A DNA stretch of 64,000 nt from Anaeramoeba flamelloides (lineage: Eukaryota; Metamonada; Anaeramoebidae), in contig JANTQA010000036.1 of the NCBI GenBank assembly GCA_027625915.1, positions 8,391,001-8,455,000 of the forward strand, given 5' to 3'. A model generated the notes under the pieces. The model saw nothing but the letters and a program-made list of their open reading frames with translations. It searched no databases and had not been told where the DNA came from. Positions 1 to 11,498 of the stretch are shown piece by piece. Both the position numbers and the translations under genes were made by a program. Position 1 is the stretch's first letter. Each line of letters starts with the position of its first letter.

Positions 1-500
1 AGGCATTTTTATTTGGGAAAAAATGAACAAGTTCTCTTGATTATTGATGGTTTTAAAACTCATCAAGATTATCAATCGATGCAAACCTGTCAAAAAATAT
101 CCAACTTTTAAATTTGCATACAAATTCAACACATATTTTACAACCCTAGGATGATGTTATTTTTTTTTTTAGGATTTTTAACTTATTTTAAAGTAACTAC
201 TCTTCTAAAAATCATATATTAAATTTATCTCAACAATTTAAAACAAACTACAGGTTACACTCACAAAACATTAAAATTTTATTCAAAAAAAATTCAGGTT
301 TCAATCTCCCTATAAACCTTTGAACGAAATACGTAAAATGAGTGAATATACACATAAAATTGTATTTGAAAAACTAAAAAAAAACCTCGAGTCAATTTAG
401 AAGGTGATGTTTTGACTGAGAATTATCTTTTCGAAATTTTGGACAAGAGCAAGGTTGATTGAAAACAAAAAAATACACTCAAGTTGAAAAACAAGGTTTC
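1..500 (+). pseudogene. decayed DDE transposase C-terminus (pogo/Tigger/Tc5-like), cut by window edge
   Basis: Reading frames at the left edge give a peptide NEQVLLIIDGFKTH followed, after a frame change, by NSTHILQP-x-DDV. This matches the DDE_1 transposase pattern of hydrophobic-LILDG-x-x-x-H and then N-S/T-T-H-x-LQPLD, the second and third catalytic regions of pogo/Tigger/Tc5-type cut-and-paste enzymes. Frame changes and stops interrupt it, so it is a relic. Nothing upstream is visible because the window begins inside the gene. Downstream of about 170 the similarity is no longer recognisable; the end coordinate is a guess. The family call rests on two short motifs only. Confidence 0.5.
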
Positions 501-999
501 GATATACTCACAAAATTATGAGAGAAAATTATAATAATTACAAATTTTACAACACCAACAAGTCCAATAATTTAATATTTCATGTTTGAAAAATTAAAAT
601 AAAACTTGTCCAATTACACAATTTTTATTCACAAAGGATATTCAAAAATTTACAAGCTTCTTTGAGAAATACCTGAAATTTCATAATCATTCATTATTTT
701 CAAGATTTCGACAGCCTTTTCAATAAAAGCTTTACATTCTCTGACTGGGAATAAAATTAAACCAAGAAGTCTTTTTATAATTATTGAGTTCACTCATACA
801 CAAATTATCGGTTTGATATGACTTATTGTTATTTGAATTCAAAATGTGAAAAAAATTACAACATTTTCATTTTCCAAATTCCAATAGTTTTCAAATTACA
901 ACCAACTAATTTGAGACTTGATTATAATTAAGATTTTAAACTGGAATTGGAAGTTATAATAAAATCACGTTTTGAATTCAAATACCAGTATCAAAATTG

Positions 1000-2469
1000 A
1001 AAAATTAACTTCAAATTTACCAGTGACACTATTTTTAATCATAAGGGTTCAAAATAAAATCAAACCAAAACAAAACATTGAACATTAAAATCAAAAAAGT
1101 TTTCTCAACTTCAAAATATAAAAAATTCAATTCAATGTTCGGAAATCTAAAGTTTTAAACAACCGAAGAAGACAAACACCCCAATATTCGTAATTTCACT
1201 CCATTTTCTCAACCTTTATCTTGGGAACAAATTAAAAATGTAAAGTGTTTCCAAGACATTTTTGTAAACCAAAATTTAAAATCTCATAGAAATTTTATTA
1301 TCAAACAAATACTAACCCATTTCATCAATATTCTTGAATCATTGATAATTGTGTTTTCAAAAAATGGAGTTGTTACCTTCACTTGTTAAATAACGAAATT
1401 TGAAGCAAGCGTAATTTTCCTTCTTATTGGTGATCGATCAATTTTAAAATTTAAAAACTCTAGTTGTGTTTTCTGTCCAATACAAAGATAAAAGATGCTC
1501 AAAGAAGTAAAAAAATAAGAAGTTGAAAATAAATGTACAAACAATCTTAATAATTGGTGATAATATGACAAGGATGTTGAGAAAGCAATTGAAAAGTTAT
1601 CCAACTCCCTTTTAGCTTTCTGAGAATATTGAAAAGGTTTTAAGACCAGAAACCATTCTAAAAAGGACGCCTAAAGGGTTAGTTGTTTTCGAAGTTCTTT
1701 TATTCATCATAATTTATAACACCACGATCGACTGGGAAACTAGACTGAGAAATTGCAATAAATGTTTGGAAATTTGTACTTGATTTTCAAATTTGGAATT
1801 ATTATACTCTAGCTTTGAATATTGCATTTTATGAAGTTAAGTGTTAAGAAACTCTCTAAAATTGGTTTTTCTTCAAAAGATTCTTTGTCCTGGATGGTTT
1901 GATATGAAAGAGGTAAAAAAAATTTATCAAAAGGGAAAATGAACTAAAAATTTTTTGAGATTTATTTGAATTTATCAGTATGCCTAACGCTTTTTTTATT
2001 ACCTTTGTTGATCTAAAGGTTTAACCAATCTTACAACCAAACCAATTGAAAATACAAGAAAAACTATTTGATCTGATCCACGATTCCACCAAGTATCTTT
2101 TTTGTTGTTCGTCAAAAAATAATTTTTTTTACAAAGATCAAATTTTTTGATCAACAAAAATTTCTTTGTAAAAAAAATCCTTGAATAAGCCCTAAAAACC
2201 CCACAACTATTATACTAAGATTACTTTTCAATCACAAAAATTTGCCATTTATTACCATTTTTGAAAAAATTTTCACCATTTTCTTGAATAACACGATTTG
2301 TTTTATTATCACGATGATATTGAAATATTTTGATTAATTGCAAATATCAAAAAAAATTACAATTTGATAAGAATAATCACGATTTTTGTAACTTTATGTT
2401 GAATTTTGTTTAGGTACCATCAAAAATTCCATTATAAATTATTTTCCCATTAAAAATCAATTATCGAGT
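1000..2469. other. AT-rich non-coding stretch
   Basis: No open frame with coding character, no RNA gene and no clear inverted repeat was seen. Short open frames are random consequences of base composition. It may contain older transposon debris continuing from the left edge. Confidence 0.5.
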
Positions 2470-3430
2470 ACATCAAGACAAGGAAAATTTTTTCAAAAAA
2501 AAATCTCTAAATTTTGTATTTTTGAAATAAACTCATATAATTAACATTATTATACATAACAATTTTCAAAAAGGTTTACCACTTTAATAGATATTAATAG
2601 GAATTGAAAAAAAAAGAAATTTTTCAGTAATATTTTTAACATTTTTAATTACTCAAGTTTTTGAATTTTAAAATTGACTTATTAGAGAGATAATTTTCAA
2701 GTATTTTTTTAATAGTCTAAATTGAAACATATTTTTCAATTTTAAAATAAAATCAAAATATTTCAATCAAAAGATATCGCTAAATTAAATTGATTATCTT
2801 ATTTTAGAATCTGTTTTTGGAATATTTTTTATCTTTTTATTTTAATTTCATGTTTGAGTTTTTATATACATTCCCAATTGTTTTCTGCAAATTGCTTTAA
2901 CATATATTCAATTTTCAATCTTAATGTTCAATCAAAAATTAATTCAGTTCAACTTTTTTCATTAAAAAAATATCACAAAAATGGGTGTTTTTTTTCAAAA
3001 GGCGGTATTTTTGAAAAGGGGGGGTATTCGGATTTTCATGAGTTTAATAGCTATCCAAATTTTTATTCCATAAAATAATGATAACTTTGAAAAAATAATT
3101 TATAAAAGAAGTATAACTGAAATCCAATGTAAGCTAAATTTCAAAAATAGGGACAGATTTTTCATCAGAAAAAAATTTGTTTAATTATTTTAATTTTTTG
3201 AATAATAATGTATTTTGCTAAAGTTTTTAGAGATAATAGTAGATATAGATTGATAAATAAAAATATAGTGTAATGATTTTATTTTTTGAAAGACAAATGA
3301 AGATTGAAAATAATAATAATAACAAAGTTTGCCCCTAATTTTGAAATTTGGCTTATAGTTTTGGCTAGCTTTAATTTTCGGTGTTTAAATTTTCCTTGCA
3401 GTGATATATCTCCAAATTCTAGATTTTGTA
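2470..3430 (+). repeat. dispersed repeat block I, copy 1 (inverted partner at 18,780-19,502)
   Basis: Several hundred bases are highly similar, in inverted orientation, to 18,780-19,502. Shared landmarks are the stretches around 2,480-2,600, 2,850-3,060 and 3,360-3,410. The short open frames in each copy are the same sequence and have no recognisable protein. Copy 1 holds an extra 222-bp element (3,132-3,353) that copy 2 lacks. Block I adjoins a piece of the TTTCAGTCAAAG element in both places, so the two may have been duplicated together or share insertion preferences. Confidence 0.75.
3132..3353. mobile_element. 222-bp MITE with TA target duplication, empty site known
   Basis: Terminal inverted repeats begin AGCTAAATTTCAAAAATAG on the left and read AGCCAAATTTCAAAATTAG from the right end. 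TA dinucleotides flank both sides (3,130-3,131 and 3,354-3,355). The paralogous block at about 18,835 (minus strand) has the same flanks joined directly with a single TA. TA duplication suggests mobilisation by a Tc1/mariner-type transposase, but no transposase is encoded. Confidence 0.85.
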
Positions 3431-3439
3431 GAATACTCG

Positions 3440-3842
3440 TATTTAAATCATAAACGGGAACATTTTTTCACTTCGTCCTAACCTTCTTCAAATAGAGACC
3501 ACAAATCCCAACCTACTTTGTTTGTGGACTTGATTTCTAAAAGAAAAGTATAAAAAATCAAAGTGAAAATTGTTTCCTATTTATTATTCAAATACCAGTA
3601 GAAGATCCAAAACGAGCATTCTTGTTTTTCTCAATAGGTTTTCATTAAGAATTTGAGTTTTTCAATTTTTTTGAAAATCTATTGATTAATTAGTTTTATT
3701 TCAGATGGATATGAACAATTTTTTGATTTATATTATTCTACTTATTTCTTATTTAATCTTCAATAATCAATTATATAAAATAATTGATATTCAAAAAAAA
3801 TGTTTTTTTTTTGGATACCCCTTTGACTGAAACAAAGTTTAG
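3440..3842 (+). mobile_element. truncated copy of the TTTCAGTCAAAG TIR element
   Basis: This matches the right-hand half of the element at 17,678-18,373 in the same orientation. Shared features are the AAATAGAGACCAC stretch, the ATTGATTAATTAGTTTT stretch, and the right end CCTTTGACTGAAA, which is the reverse complement of the family's left terminus. The left half is missing, apparently replaced by the junction with block I. Confidence 0.7.
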
Positions 3843-3996
3843 TTGTATTTTTTGAACCACCCACTTTCTTAATATTATTTATTTTTAAAAACATACAAAA
3901 TTTTTTTTTAAAAAAGTCTTTCTGTTGAAAATTATAAAAAAAATTATTATTACGAAAATAATTCTATTTTTTTTTTAATTACTTTATCTATAATCC

Positions 3997-4000
<4 letters not shown>

Positions 4001-4039
<39 letters not shown>
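4001..4039. repeat. (TA)n microsatellite
   Basis: An uninterrupted TA dinucleotide run of about 39 bases in intergenic DNA downstream of the PHD gene. Confidence 0.95.
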
Positions 4040-4042
<3 letters not shown>

Positions 4043-4168
4043 TGCGTAAATGCATTATGTTCAATCGAATATTTTATTTAAATTAAAGTCAGATAAATTT
4101 ATTAAAAATTCTTTTGTATTTTTCACTATGAATACGTAATAATTTTGAGCTTCTTTTTAAAATAGAAT

Positions 4169-5662
4169 TTAGTATTTTTTCCTTCTTCTTGTTTTCTTCC
4201 CTTTCTTTTGACCCCTTCTCCTTTTTTCTTGTTTACTGTCAGATTTTGTACGCTTTTTCTTTTTGGCACTTTGCTTTTTTTCTTGATCATTTGAGTTCAC
4301 ATTTGATCTATTTAAATCACCCATCTTGAACCATTTTTCGAAAACGCTTTTATTGTTTTCCCAAAATTTAAAAAATTGAATTTCCAAATTTTCTAATTGA
4401 TCTACAGTTTGTAATTTAAATTTCTGAAGGGTTTGTTGTGAATTTTTTTTCAAATTTTTTTTCAAATTTTTGGTGTTTGGATCATATTTGCTTCCCCAAA
4501 CTACCGAGAGAATCAAATTTAACCGCTGTAAAAATAATTTAACAAGTAACACATTGATTTTTTTTAATTTAAAGATCTTGCTTAAATGTATACCAACAAA
4601 ATAAAAGTTGTTCCATTCATTACAGAAATTTAATTTTTGGATTCCCAACCCTTTATAATCATTCTTCTGAACAGCACGTGTTTTGGTTTGGTTGTTTGGG
4701 TTACAAAGTTTTCGAATTTGCTTCTCATTAAGAATTTCCTGTAAATTTGTGAGTGTATATTGTTGAGGCATCGAAGGGGTAATTGCCTTCAATCGTTCTA
4801 AAATGTCAACAACCCAAAACTCGAGCAAACAGCGCGTATCAGTTTGCACCGTCATCTCATCTCTTGGGATATAATCCCCAGATTTGTCACAAAAGAAAAA
4901 TTTTTTCCTTTTACATTGATCACAATACCATTCACCCTTGGGTACCCTTTTAAGCCCAACACATCCCAAGTGGAACCATTTCTTTGAACATTTTGCATTT
5001 TCACATCGAACCCATTTTTCATTTGGCTTTTCTTTTCCACAACACCAATTTGCTTCATCCCAATCTTCAGAATTAGATTCTTCAGAGCCAACCTGATGGA
5101 CGTTGTCTTCCGTTGTCGATTTTGTTTTGGTTTTCTTTTTCTTTTTCTTTTTCTTATTTCCTTTTGTTACTTTTTTTCCTTGTTTTCCAATATTTCTTGT
5201 CGTTTTTGTTTTTTTTTCAATTTCAATTTCAATTTTTACCCCTTTCCTTTGACACTGATCACAATACCATTCACCCTTGGGTACCCTTTTAAGCCCAACA
5301 CATGCCAAGTGGAACCATTTCTTTGAACATTTTGCATTTTCACATCGAACCCATTTTTCATTTGGCTTTTCTTTTCCACAACACCAATTTGCTTCATCCC
5401 AATCTTCAGAATCAAATTCATCAGAGCTAACTTCTTCTTCTTTTTCAGAAGAAGAGTCACCATCTTCATCTTCTTCTTCATTTTCACTTTGAACTTCTCT
5501 TTCACTTTCACTTTCACTTTCACTTGTTTCTTCATCACTTTGATTATTTGCTTTTGGCTTATCTTTTATCAAAAAACTCAAATATTTTGACTTCTGAAGA
5601 AATATGGTTGGAATTTCTGCTTCTTCAGCAAGAAGCACCGTAAGAGACCAATAATTGTTCAT
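4169..5662 (-). CDS. tandem PHD-finger protein
   Basis: Predicted 497-residue nuclear protein with two PHD zinc fingers of ING type, a fold that usually reads histone H3 tails, often with lysine-4 methylation. An acidic, serine-rich stretch (about residues 42-90) precedes finger 1 (about 94-137). A lysine-rich linker leads to finger 2 (about 207-250). The C-terminal half has no recognised domain and ends in a very basic, nuclear-localisation-like tail. Both fingers read WFHLxCVGLKRVPKGEWYC; the canonical first C-x-C pair is W-C-C here. I chose the ATG at 5,662 because the frame opens further upstream only with non-ATG codons. Just upstream (5,688-5,711) lies a possible short GT-AG intron in a leader exon. 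The two fingers are nearly identical in DNA, so they duplicated recently. Target specificity cannot be read from sequence. Confidence 0.8.
   Translation of the reverse strand: MNNYWSLTVLLAEEAEIPTIFLQKSKYLSFLIKDKPKANNQSDEETSESESESEREVQSENEEEDEDGDSSSEKEEEVSSDEFDSEDWDEANWCCGKEKPNEKWVRCENAKCSKKWFHLACVGLKRVPKGEWYCDQCQRKGVKIEIEIEKKTKTTRNIGKQGKKVTKGNKKKKKKKKTKTKSTTEDNVHQVGSEESNSEDWDEANWCCGKEKPNEKWVRCENAKCSKKWFHLGCVGLKRVPKGEWYCDQCKRKKFFFCDKSGDYIPRDEMTVQTDTRCLLEFWVVDILERLKAITPSMPQQYTLTNLQEILNEKQIRKLCNPNNQTKTRAVQKNDYKGLGIQKLNFCNEWNNFYFVGIHLSKIFKLKKINVLLVKLFLQRLNLILSVVWGSKYDPNTKNLKKNLKKNSQQTLQKFKLQTVDQLENLEIQFFKFWENNKSVFEKWFKMGDLNRSNVNSNDQEKKQSAKKKKRTKSDSKQEKRRRGQKKGKKTRRRKKY
4918..5412 (-). repeat. recent in-gene duplication of the PHD finger (4,918-5,073 and 5,257-5,412)
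   Basis: Two 156-bp segments, offset by 339 bp (113 codons), differ at a single position as I read them, which changes one residue between Gly and Ala. The intervening lysine-rich linker is not part of the identical block. Near identity at synonymous sites means recent duplication or ongoing gene conversion. Confidence 0.9.
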
Positions 5663-5965
5663 TAAAAAATTTAACGAATATGAAATCTGAAAAATGATTT
5701 GATAGTTACCTTTATTCAAAACAATCTTTACTTTCCAAATTCAAAACTATGAGGAGACTAACATCAAATTAGCAACACTTTTGTTGACTTTTAATAAGAT
5801 TGTGCTTGGAAATCTTTTAAGGGACTAATTTCTATTAATATTTTTTTACCTAAATTGAATAGGGATCGAGAAAATTTTTGACAATACCTTAGATTTGAAA
5901 AACTTCTGTGTATTTTCAATATTAAAAATATCTCTAGATAACGGTTCCTTCTCTAGAAATGTGTT

Positions 5966-6030
5966 TACAGCCAGTTCCACTTTTAAGGTACAAACTTTCA
6001 GCAGAAATTTAATGAACGTGAAAAATATCA
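5966..6030 (+). repeat. fragment of the AGTTCCACTTTTAAG MITE family
   Basis: AGTTCCACTTTTAAGG followed by TACAAACTTT matches the left end of the ~185-bp element family at 15,386 and 58,075. The right end is not found here, so this is a truncated copy. Confidence 0.5.
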
Positions 6031-6046
6031 AATTAAGGGTATAGTC

Positions 6047-7712
6047 ACGGCATAGAAATATTAAATTCTGAAATGGAAATTAAAATTTTTAGTACTTTTT
6101 ATGAGTACCTAAAACCAATCAAAAACCAACCAACCTATGATGTACGATCGATCTCCAAATATCAACAAGTAAAGATGAGGACATTTTTAGAAAAAAGTGA
6201 CAAAGTTAGACGCTCAATTTCCAATTAGAATCGTTGTGAATCACAATTTCGAAAACAACTATATCAGTTTTGAAGTGTTAATATTTTGTGCTATTTGAGA
6301 TCTTGGTGATTTTTTTTTCAAATTTTTCATTTTTCAAATGAGTTATTTTTATTTCAAGAATATTACATAATCGTTACTTGGTCAAATTTAGAGGGTTACA
6401 AAATAACCACAAATTCGATTAAATTGAATTAAATTGATTGTGCAATTCAAGAAAGTAATTTGTTTTAAATTATTGGAATTTAACCTTTTGGAAATAGAAG
6501 ATTAAATAAAGATGACTATTTTTTTCTAAATTTTGAATTTTTTGAAATTGAGAATTCTTTTAAACTTATTTTTCTTTGTTTAATTTTTTTCCAAGAAGAT
6601 CCAATGGAATTTTTTTTTTTGTTAAATGAATTTTGTCAACCAAAAGAAGAGCTATTTCACAATACCCTTTTTTTGGTCTCGGAACACTCCTTGAGTATGG
6701 AGCGAATCCACGGTAAAGGACTTGACCCTTAAGACACAAACTTTGAAGGGAATTTAAGGTACAAAAAAATCTTAACTTAAGGCACAAAATTCAAATTCAA
6801 GTAAAATAATATGTGTAAAAAAATAAATTACAAAAAATATACTATCGTTTGAGATTTTGTTTTTGCCTTAACTTTAGTTGAAAGTTTGTTCCTTAAAAAT
6901 GGAAATGACTGTAAACAAATTTCTAGATTAGGAATCCTTATTTAAAAATGGATCCAAAATTGAAAATAATAAAGACCTTTCCTTTAAGATTTTGAAAATT
7001 TAGGTTTGTTTTTTAATGTTATCCATTTTAAGGGTCGAGTCATTTACCGTGAAAATGCTCCATACTCAAGAGATAACTCGAGACCAAACAGGGTATTGTG
7101 AAATAGCTCTTCTTTTGGTTGACAAAATTCATTTAACAAAAAAAAAAATTCAATTGGATCTTCTTGGAAAAAAATTAAACGAAGAAAAATAAGTTTAAAA
7201 AGAATTCTCAATTTCAAAAAAATCAAAATTTAGAATAAAAATAATTAACCTCTTCTCATTTTCTATTTCCAAATGGTTAAATTTCTTCAATTTAAAACAA
7301 ATTGCCTTCTTGAATTTCGCAATCAATTTAATTCAATTTAATCTAATTTGTGGTTATTTTAACCCTCTAAATTTGACCAAGTAACGATTATGTAATATTC
7401 TGGAGATAAAAATAACTCATTTGAAAAATGAACAATTGAAAAAATAAAAATCACCAAGATCTCAAAAAGCACCGTAGAGCGACATTTCAAAACTGACATA
7501 ATTGTTTTCAAAATTGTAATTCAGAACGATTCTAATTGGAAATTGAGAGTCTAACTTTGTCACTTTTTTCTAAAAATGTCCTCATCTTTACTTGTTGATA
7601 TTTGGAGATCGATCGTACATCATATGTTCGTTGGTTTTTGATTGGTTTTAGGTACTCATAAAAAGTACTAAAAATTTATTTACCAGTTCAGAAAAAAAAA
7701 TTTCACCGTAAA
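6047..7712. mobile_element. long inverted-repeat (foldback-type) element, about 1.67 kb
   Basis: Left arm (about 6,047-6,732) and right arm (about 7,028-7,712) are reverse complements over nearly 700 bp, with good similarity throughout. An example is the TGATGTACGATCGATC stretch at 6,138 and its complement near 7,610. The arms differ by substitutions and small indels. No transposase frame is present; the open frames in the two arms are mirror copies of each other. The centre (6,733-7,027) holds a piece related to the AGTTCC MITE family. A decayed single arm lies at 33,760-34,190. Exact ends and target duplication are uncertain. Confidence 0.8.
6733..6930. mobile_element. AGTTCC-family MITE at the centre of the foldback element
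   Basis: CTTAAGACACAAACTTTGAA near 6,729 and the inverted AAAGTTTGTTCCTTAAAAA near 6,883 correspond to the two sub-terminal parts of the family seen at 58,075-58,258. It sits exactly where the long arms meet, so it was either inserted into the spacer or formed the seed of the palindrome. Outer termini are degraded. Confidence 0.5.
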
Positions 7713-8680
7713 AATTCGATCCTTAAAAGAAATATTTTTCGACAATCAATTCAAAATTTAATATGTAAATATTCGAAAATCAAATTGTCTCTGCTGGTTG
7801 GTTTATTCAAATTATTTTCAATATGAGGTAGAGTTTAGAGTAAGGGTAGAACTAATCCTGAAAATAATTTGGAAAGACCTTTAACAGAAATGAAAAAAAA
7901 AAACAATTTTCCATATTTTGTTTGAAAATTTTATCAAATTTTTTTGATCAAGAAATTTATTTTAAAATTTCCCTCATAATCCACTTTAAACTTAAAAACA
8001 AAATAAAAATAAAGGATTTATTCTTGAAGAAAATTCAAAATATTGCAGTTTTTATTTATTTATTTCTAATATTTCAAAATCAAACTTATAAAATAAAAAC
8101 CCACTGCCAATTATTAGAACAATGGCTAATGAAATTCCACTTGTTCTTAAAATCCATTCAATCAATCAAAAAACAAGAATAAAAATTATCATTTACTAAA
8201 ATCTCTTAAACATATAGAAAACTTGATTGTTTTTTCGATAAAAATTGATCTACTTAGGTTATCAGATATTTACAATGAGTATTCTATAGAAACCCTACTT
8301 TAATGAACTTATGGTAGGTTTGTTACTAGTATCAGAAAAAATTTGGTCATTTATAAAAAGGATTTGAAAAAAAATATTTGCAATAACAAGACAATTTTAC
8401 TAATATTCATAATTAAAAATCTTATTAAAGATTTTAATCATGTCAGATATTTATTTCACTGTTATAGCTTTATTATTTTGGGTAAACAAGGATGAAAACC
8501 CAAAGAAAGTTGATTTTTCTTGAAAGTTTGAAAATTTTTAGATTAAAAAAACTTACAAGAAACAATATGTAAATAAAATATTATTTTCAAAAAGTTCTAC
8601 TTTTAATAAAGAAATTCTAACATTAATGATCAAAATGTAAAAATTTATATAAAAAAAAGAGAAAAATAAGGGTGTTTGAA

Positions 8681-9526
8681 ATATTCCCGAAAATACCCGA
8701 AAATCAAAAATACCCAAAAATTTTTTAACCATATAAAAACACCTTATGGAAAACTCGGAAGAAATACTAGCGCCAATATACTCAGTTTAACAGTAAAACA
8801 ACAATTTTACTTTCAGACAAAATATATTTCTTGAATTTTCTATTTTACGCCCCGCTAAGGAGTTTTTGTAACCTTTTGAGTATATTTGAGTAATTTTTGG
8901 TACTTAATAGGGTAAGTGTCAATGTATGCTCGTATGGGTTGTGTTAGTTTTAGTAACTTGTAATGTTTGTATGTTTTAGAACAAGCCAATTTCTTTTAAG
9001 CAATGCGAAGTTAAATAAAGTTTGGCTTGGGCCACTTTGTGTAGGGTATGGGGATGTATAGTACGATTAGATATTATTCAGTTATTTTTTTATTGTATTT
9101 AACATTACAATATTATGGGTAATGATACACAATTAGAAAATTTCTTTTCAAGTACATTTTCACTTATTTAGTTAATAGCATTTTGAAATGATCAGAAATG
9201 TTAGAGCCATCTAAGATATTCCACCCTTTCACACCAAATGGGTTGAATAATATTCCCTAGAATTAACATTTTTTAAATTTTGATATTTCAGATCACAAAA
9301 AAAAATATCAAATATAACAAGTTATGTAGATCTGAAAAATATAGGTTAATTTTTGAAAATTTTTTCTAATATTTTTTCTTGAGAAAAATAACAATAATAA
9401 AATTCCAAATTTACCTTTCAAATGAGTATATTGGGACTAGGGTTTGTTAGAAGTTGTTTAAAAAGAGTTTTTTCGTGGGTTTAAAATTTTCAGGTTTTTT
9501 CGATTTTCAGGTATTTTCGGGAAATA
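8681..9526. mobile_element. TIR element, ~0.85 kb (ATATTCCCGAAAATACC family), copy 1
   Basis: The left end ATATTCCCGAAAATACCCG and the right end, read inwards, ATATTTCCCGAAAATACCTG form a terminal inverted repeat of about 26 bp ending in GAAAATC. The interior has slightly higher GC around 8,930-9,060 and no protein frame. A diverged second copy lies at 59,060-59,800. The target duplication is not clear. Confidence 0.7.
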
Positions 9527-11498
9527 TAAGATAGATTCGAAAATTTTCCATAATTGTTAAAAGTGTTATTGTAGATTAAATTTTCTTATAAAATATAACT
9601 CTATTTTTTTTTTTGTTTCAAAAATAAAAGAAAAAATTTTCAAAAAAAAAAAAAACCAACAAATTACAATACAATAAATAAAAATTTTCACATAGCCTAA
9701 ACAAGTTGACCTTCAAAATTAAGTTTAAATTAAGTATGCTATTGGGCCATAAATTATATACTATATTGGAACAACAAGAAGAAAAAGTATTTTTTTTACA
9801 AATGGAAAACATTTTTGCTCTTATGAAAACGTGTATCTTCAACTAATGTTGAATTTTTCAATTCTGAAGATTTTTTTTAATTAAAATTTGAGATCATTGG
9901 TAGATTGTGTTAATCCAAAAATAATACTAAAAGAGATAAAGAGTTCGATTTGTTAATATAGTATCTTCCTTAAGATTCCTATCAGTAATTAAAAAGTAGA
10001 TTATTGTTCAAATCTAAAGATTATAACATACTATATTTTCAAAATGAAATCCTATAAGTTTTAATAAATATAAAATTTTCTCTAAATTGAAAATAACAAT
10101 ATGTACATATAATATAAATCAGTACCAGAGAACATATGATAAAAGTCTCTAGATTCTTCATCATGTTATGATATTTATTTTTTGAAAAAGAATGATAACG
10201 ATATATAGAAATTTTTTTCAAGCTAGATATTTATCAAAAAGTCAATTATGTTAATTACATTAAAAATACACTATAAACAGTCCTGAAGAAAAATATATTA
10301 AATAGGTTTTCTAAGTTATTTTATCTCAAATATTTTATTGATAATATTAGTTTGAAACATTACTTACAATTCTTGAAAAAAATACCCAACTCAAAAAAAA
10401 AAAAGTAAATTGGGATTTAATATGATAATTGTATTAAAAGTTCCTATTTTCAAATATTTATATTAGCTATTTTTTCATTCATTTTAAAACAAAGTCCAAA
10501 AATTATTTTAATTCTAAAAATCAAAAAAATAATTCATACCATCTCATTTAACAAAAATTTATAAGCCTTTTTCAATTGTTGAAATTTCAGTTTTAATTGT
10601 TAACACCTAGTAAAATTGTAATTTTTTCGGAATTTTTTGATACAATGATTTTACCATTCTGATGAAATTTGCCATAAGATTCTAACAAGAGGTATTAATC
10701 AAAGTTAGGTAAATTTCAGTTTCATATATCTTGATTGATCTTTTAAGGATTAGTCGAATTTTATGGTTAGTGAATACTATTTTTCCACTTGGCAACATAT
10801 ATATATAGACTTAAAAGAAACTTTATCTAAGGGATCTTGCTAACTTGAAAAATTTGGGTTTTTTTTGGAAAATTTTGAGTTCGGCAAAAAACAATTTTCC
10901 TTCATCAAATCCAAATTATTCTCAACAAATTTTGAAGAAAAAAATTTCATTAGGTAAATGTCACTCCACTTTCTTTTCAAGTATGTTAGAGTGTAGCGAG
11001 AGAGTATAAATATACTTGAAAAGAAAGTGGAGTTGCTTTTTCTTAATATCAAAAAAAATAGCTTTTTAGTTTTGCCTTGTTTTGTTCGGGAAATTCAATA
11101 AGTTTTTGGATCAATAAATGATTTTCAAGCAAAATCTCAAAAATCCCAAAAATTCCAAAAATTACAATATTTGGACTTTCCCTCAATCCATTTCTTTTGA
11201 AGCTTTTTTTCTGTTTATTGTATTTTATTTCAACCCTCACAGAGCATAAAATTCGAATAGTCCTGAAATAATAAATAAAAAAATAGAAGAAAAATTATTT
11301 TTTTCATATCCTTGTTACATTTTGAATCAATTTTAATCCTTTATCGTTATTTGGGAAAAAAAAAATCTAAAGAAGGTTACTATTATAAACCACAAGAACT
11401 TTTTTAATACAAAAGACAACACAAACCCCAGTGAAAAGACAATTGATTGAAAAGTTCATTTTTTTGTTTTTTTGTTAATTGTTAACTTTCTTATTTAA
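9527..11498. other. AT-rich intergenic DNA, one perfect hairpin
   Basis: No supported gene on either strand. The only notable structure is the 22-bp perfect stem at 10,963-11,033. The minus-strand open frames at 10,840-11,240 cross that hairpin and carry no recognisable domain. Confidence 0.4.
10963..11033. repeat. perfect 22-bp inverted repeat with 27-nt loop
   Basis: Arms 10,963-10,984 and 11,012-11,033 are exact reverse complements (core CCACTTTCTTTTCAAG). The size resembles a small-RNA hairpin precursor or a miniature palindromic insertion. It stands alone here; no second copy was seen in the window. Confidence 0.85.

Noticed and set aside
2854-3078. 74-codon frame repeated at 18,887-19,180
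   Set aside because: Lies in duplicated repeat block I; no domain, and the shared frame is explained by duplication, not selection.
5096-5538. Open frames overlapping the PHD gene on both strands
   Set aside because: Alternate-frame copies of duplicated, low-complexity PHD-gene sequence.
5846-6031. Minus-strand frame just upstream of the PHD gene as a 5' exon
   Set aside because: Overlaps a dispersed repeat and MITE fragment; stops in all frames of the intervening candidate exon prevent joining.
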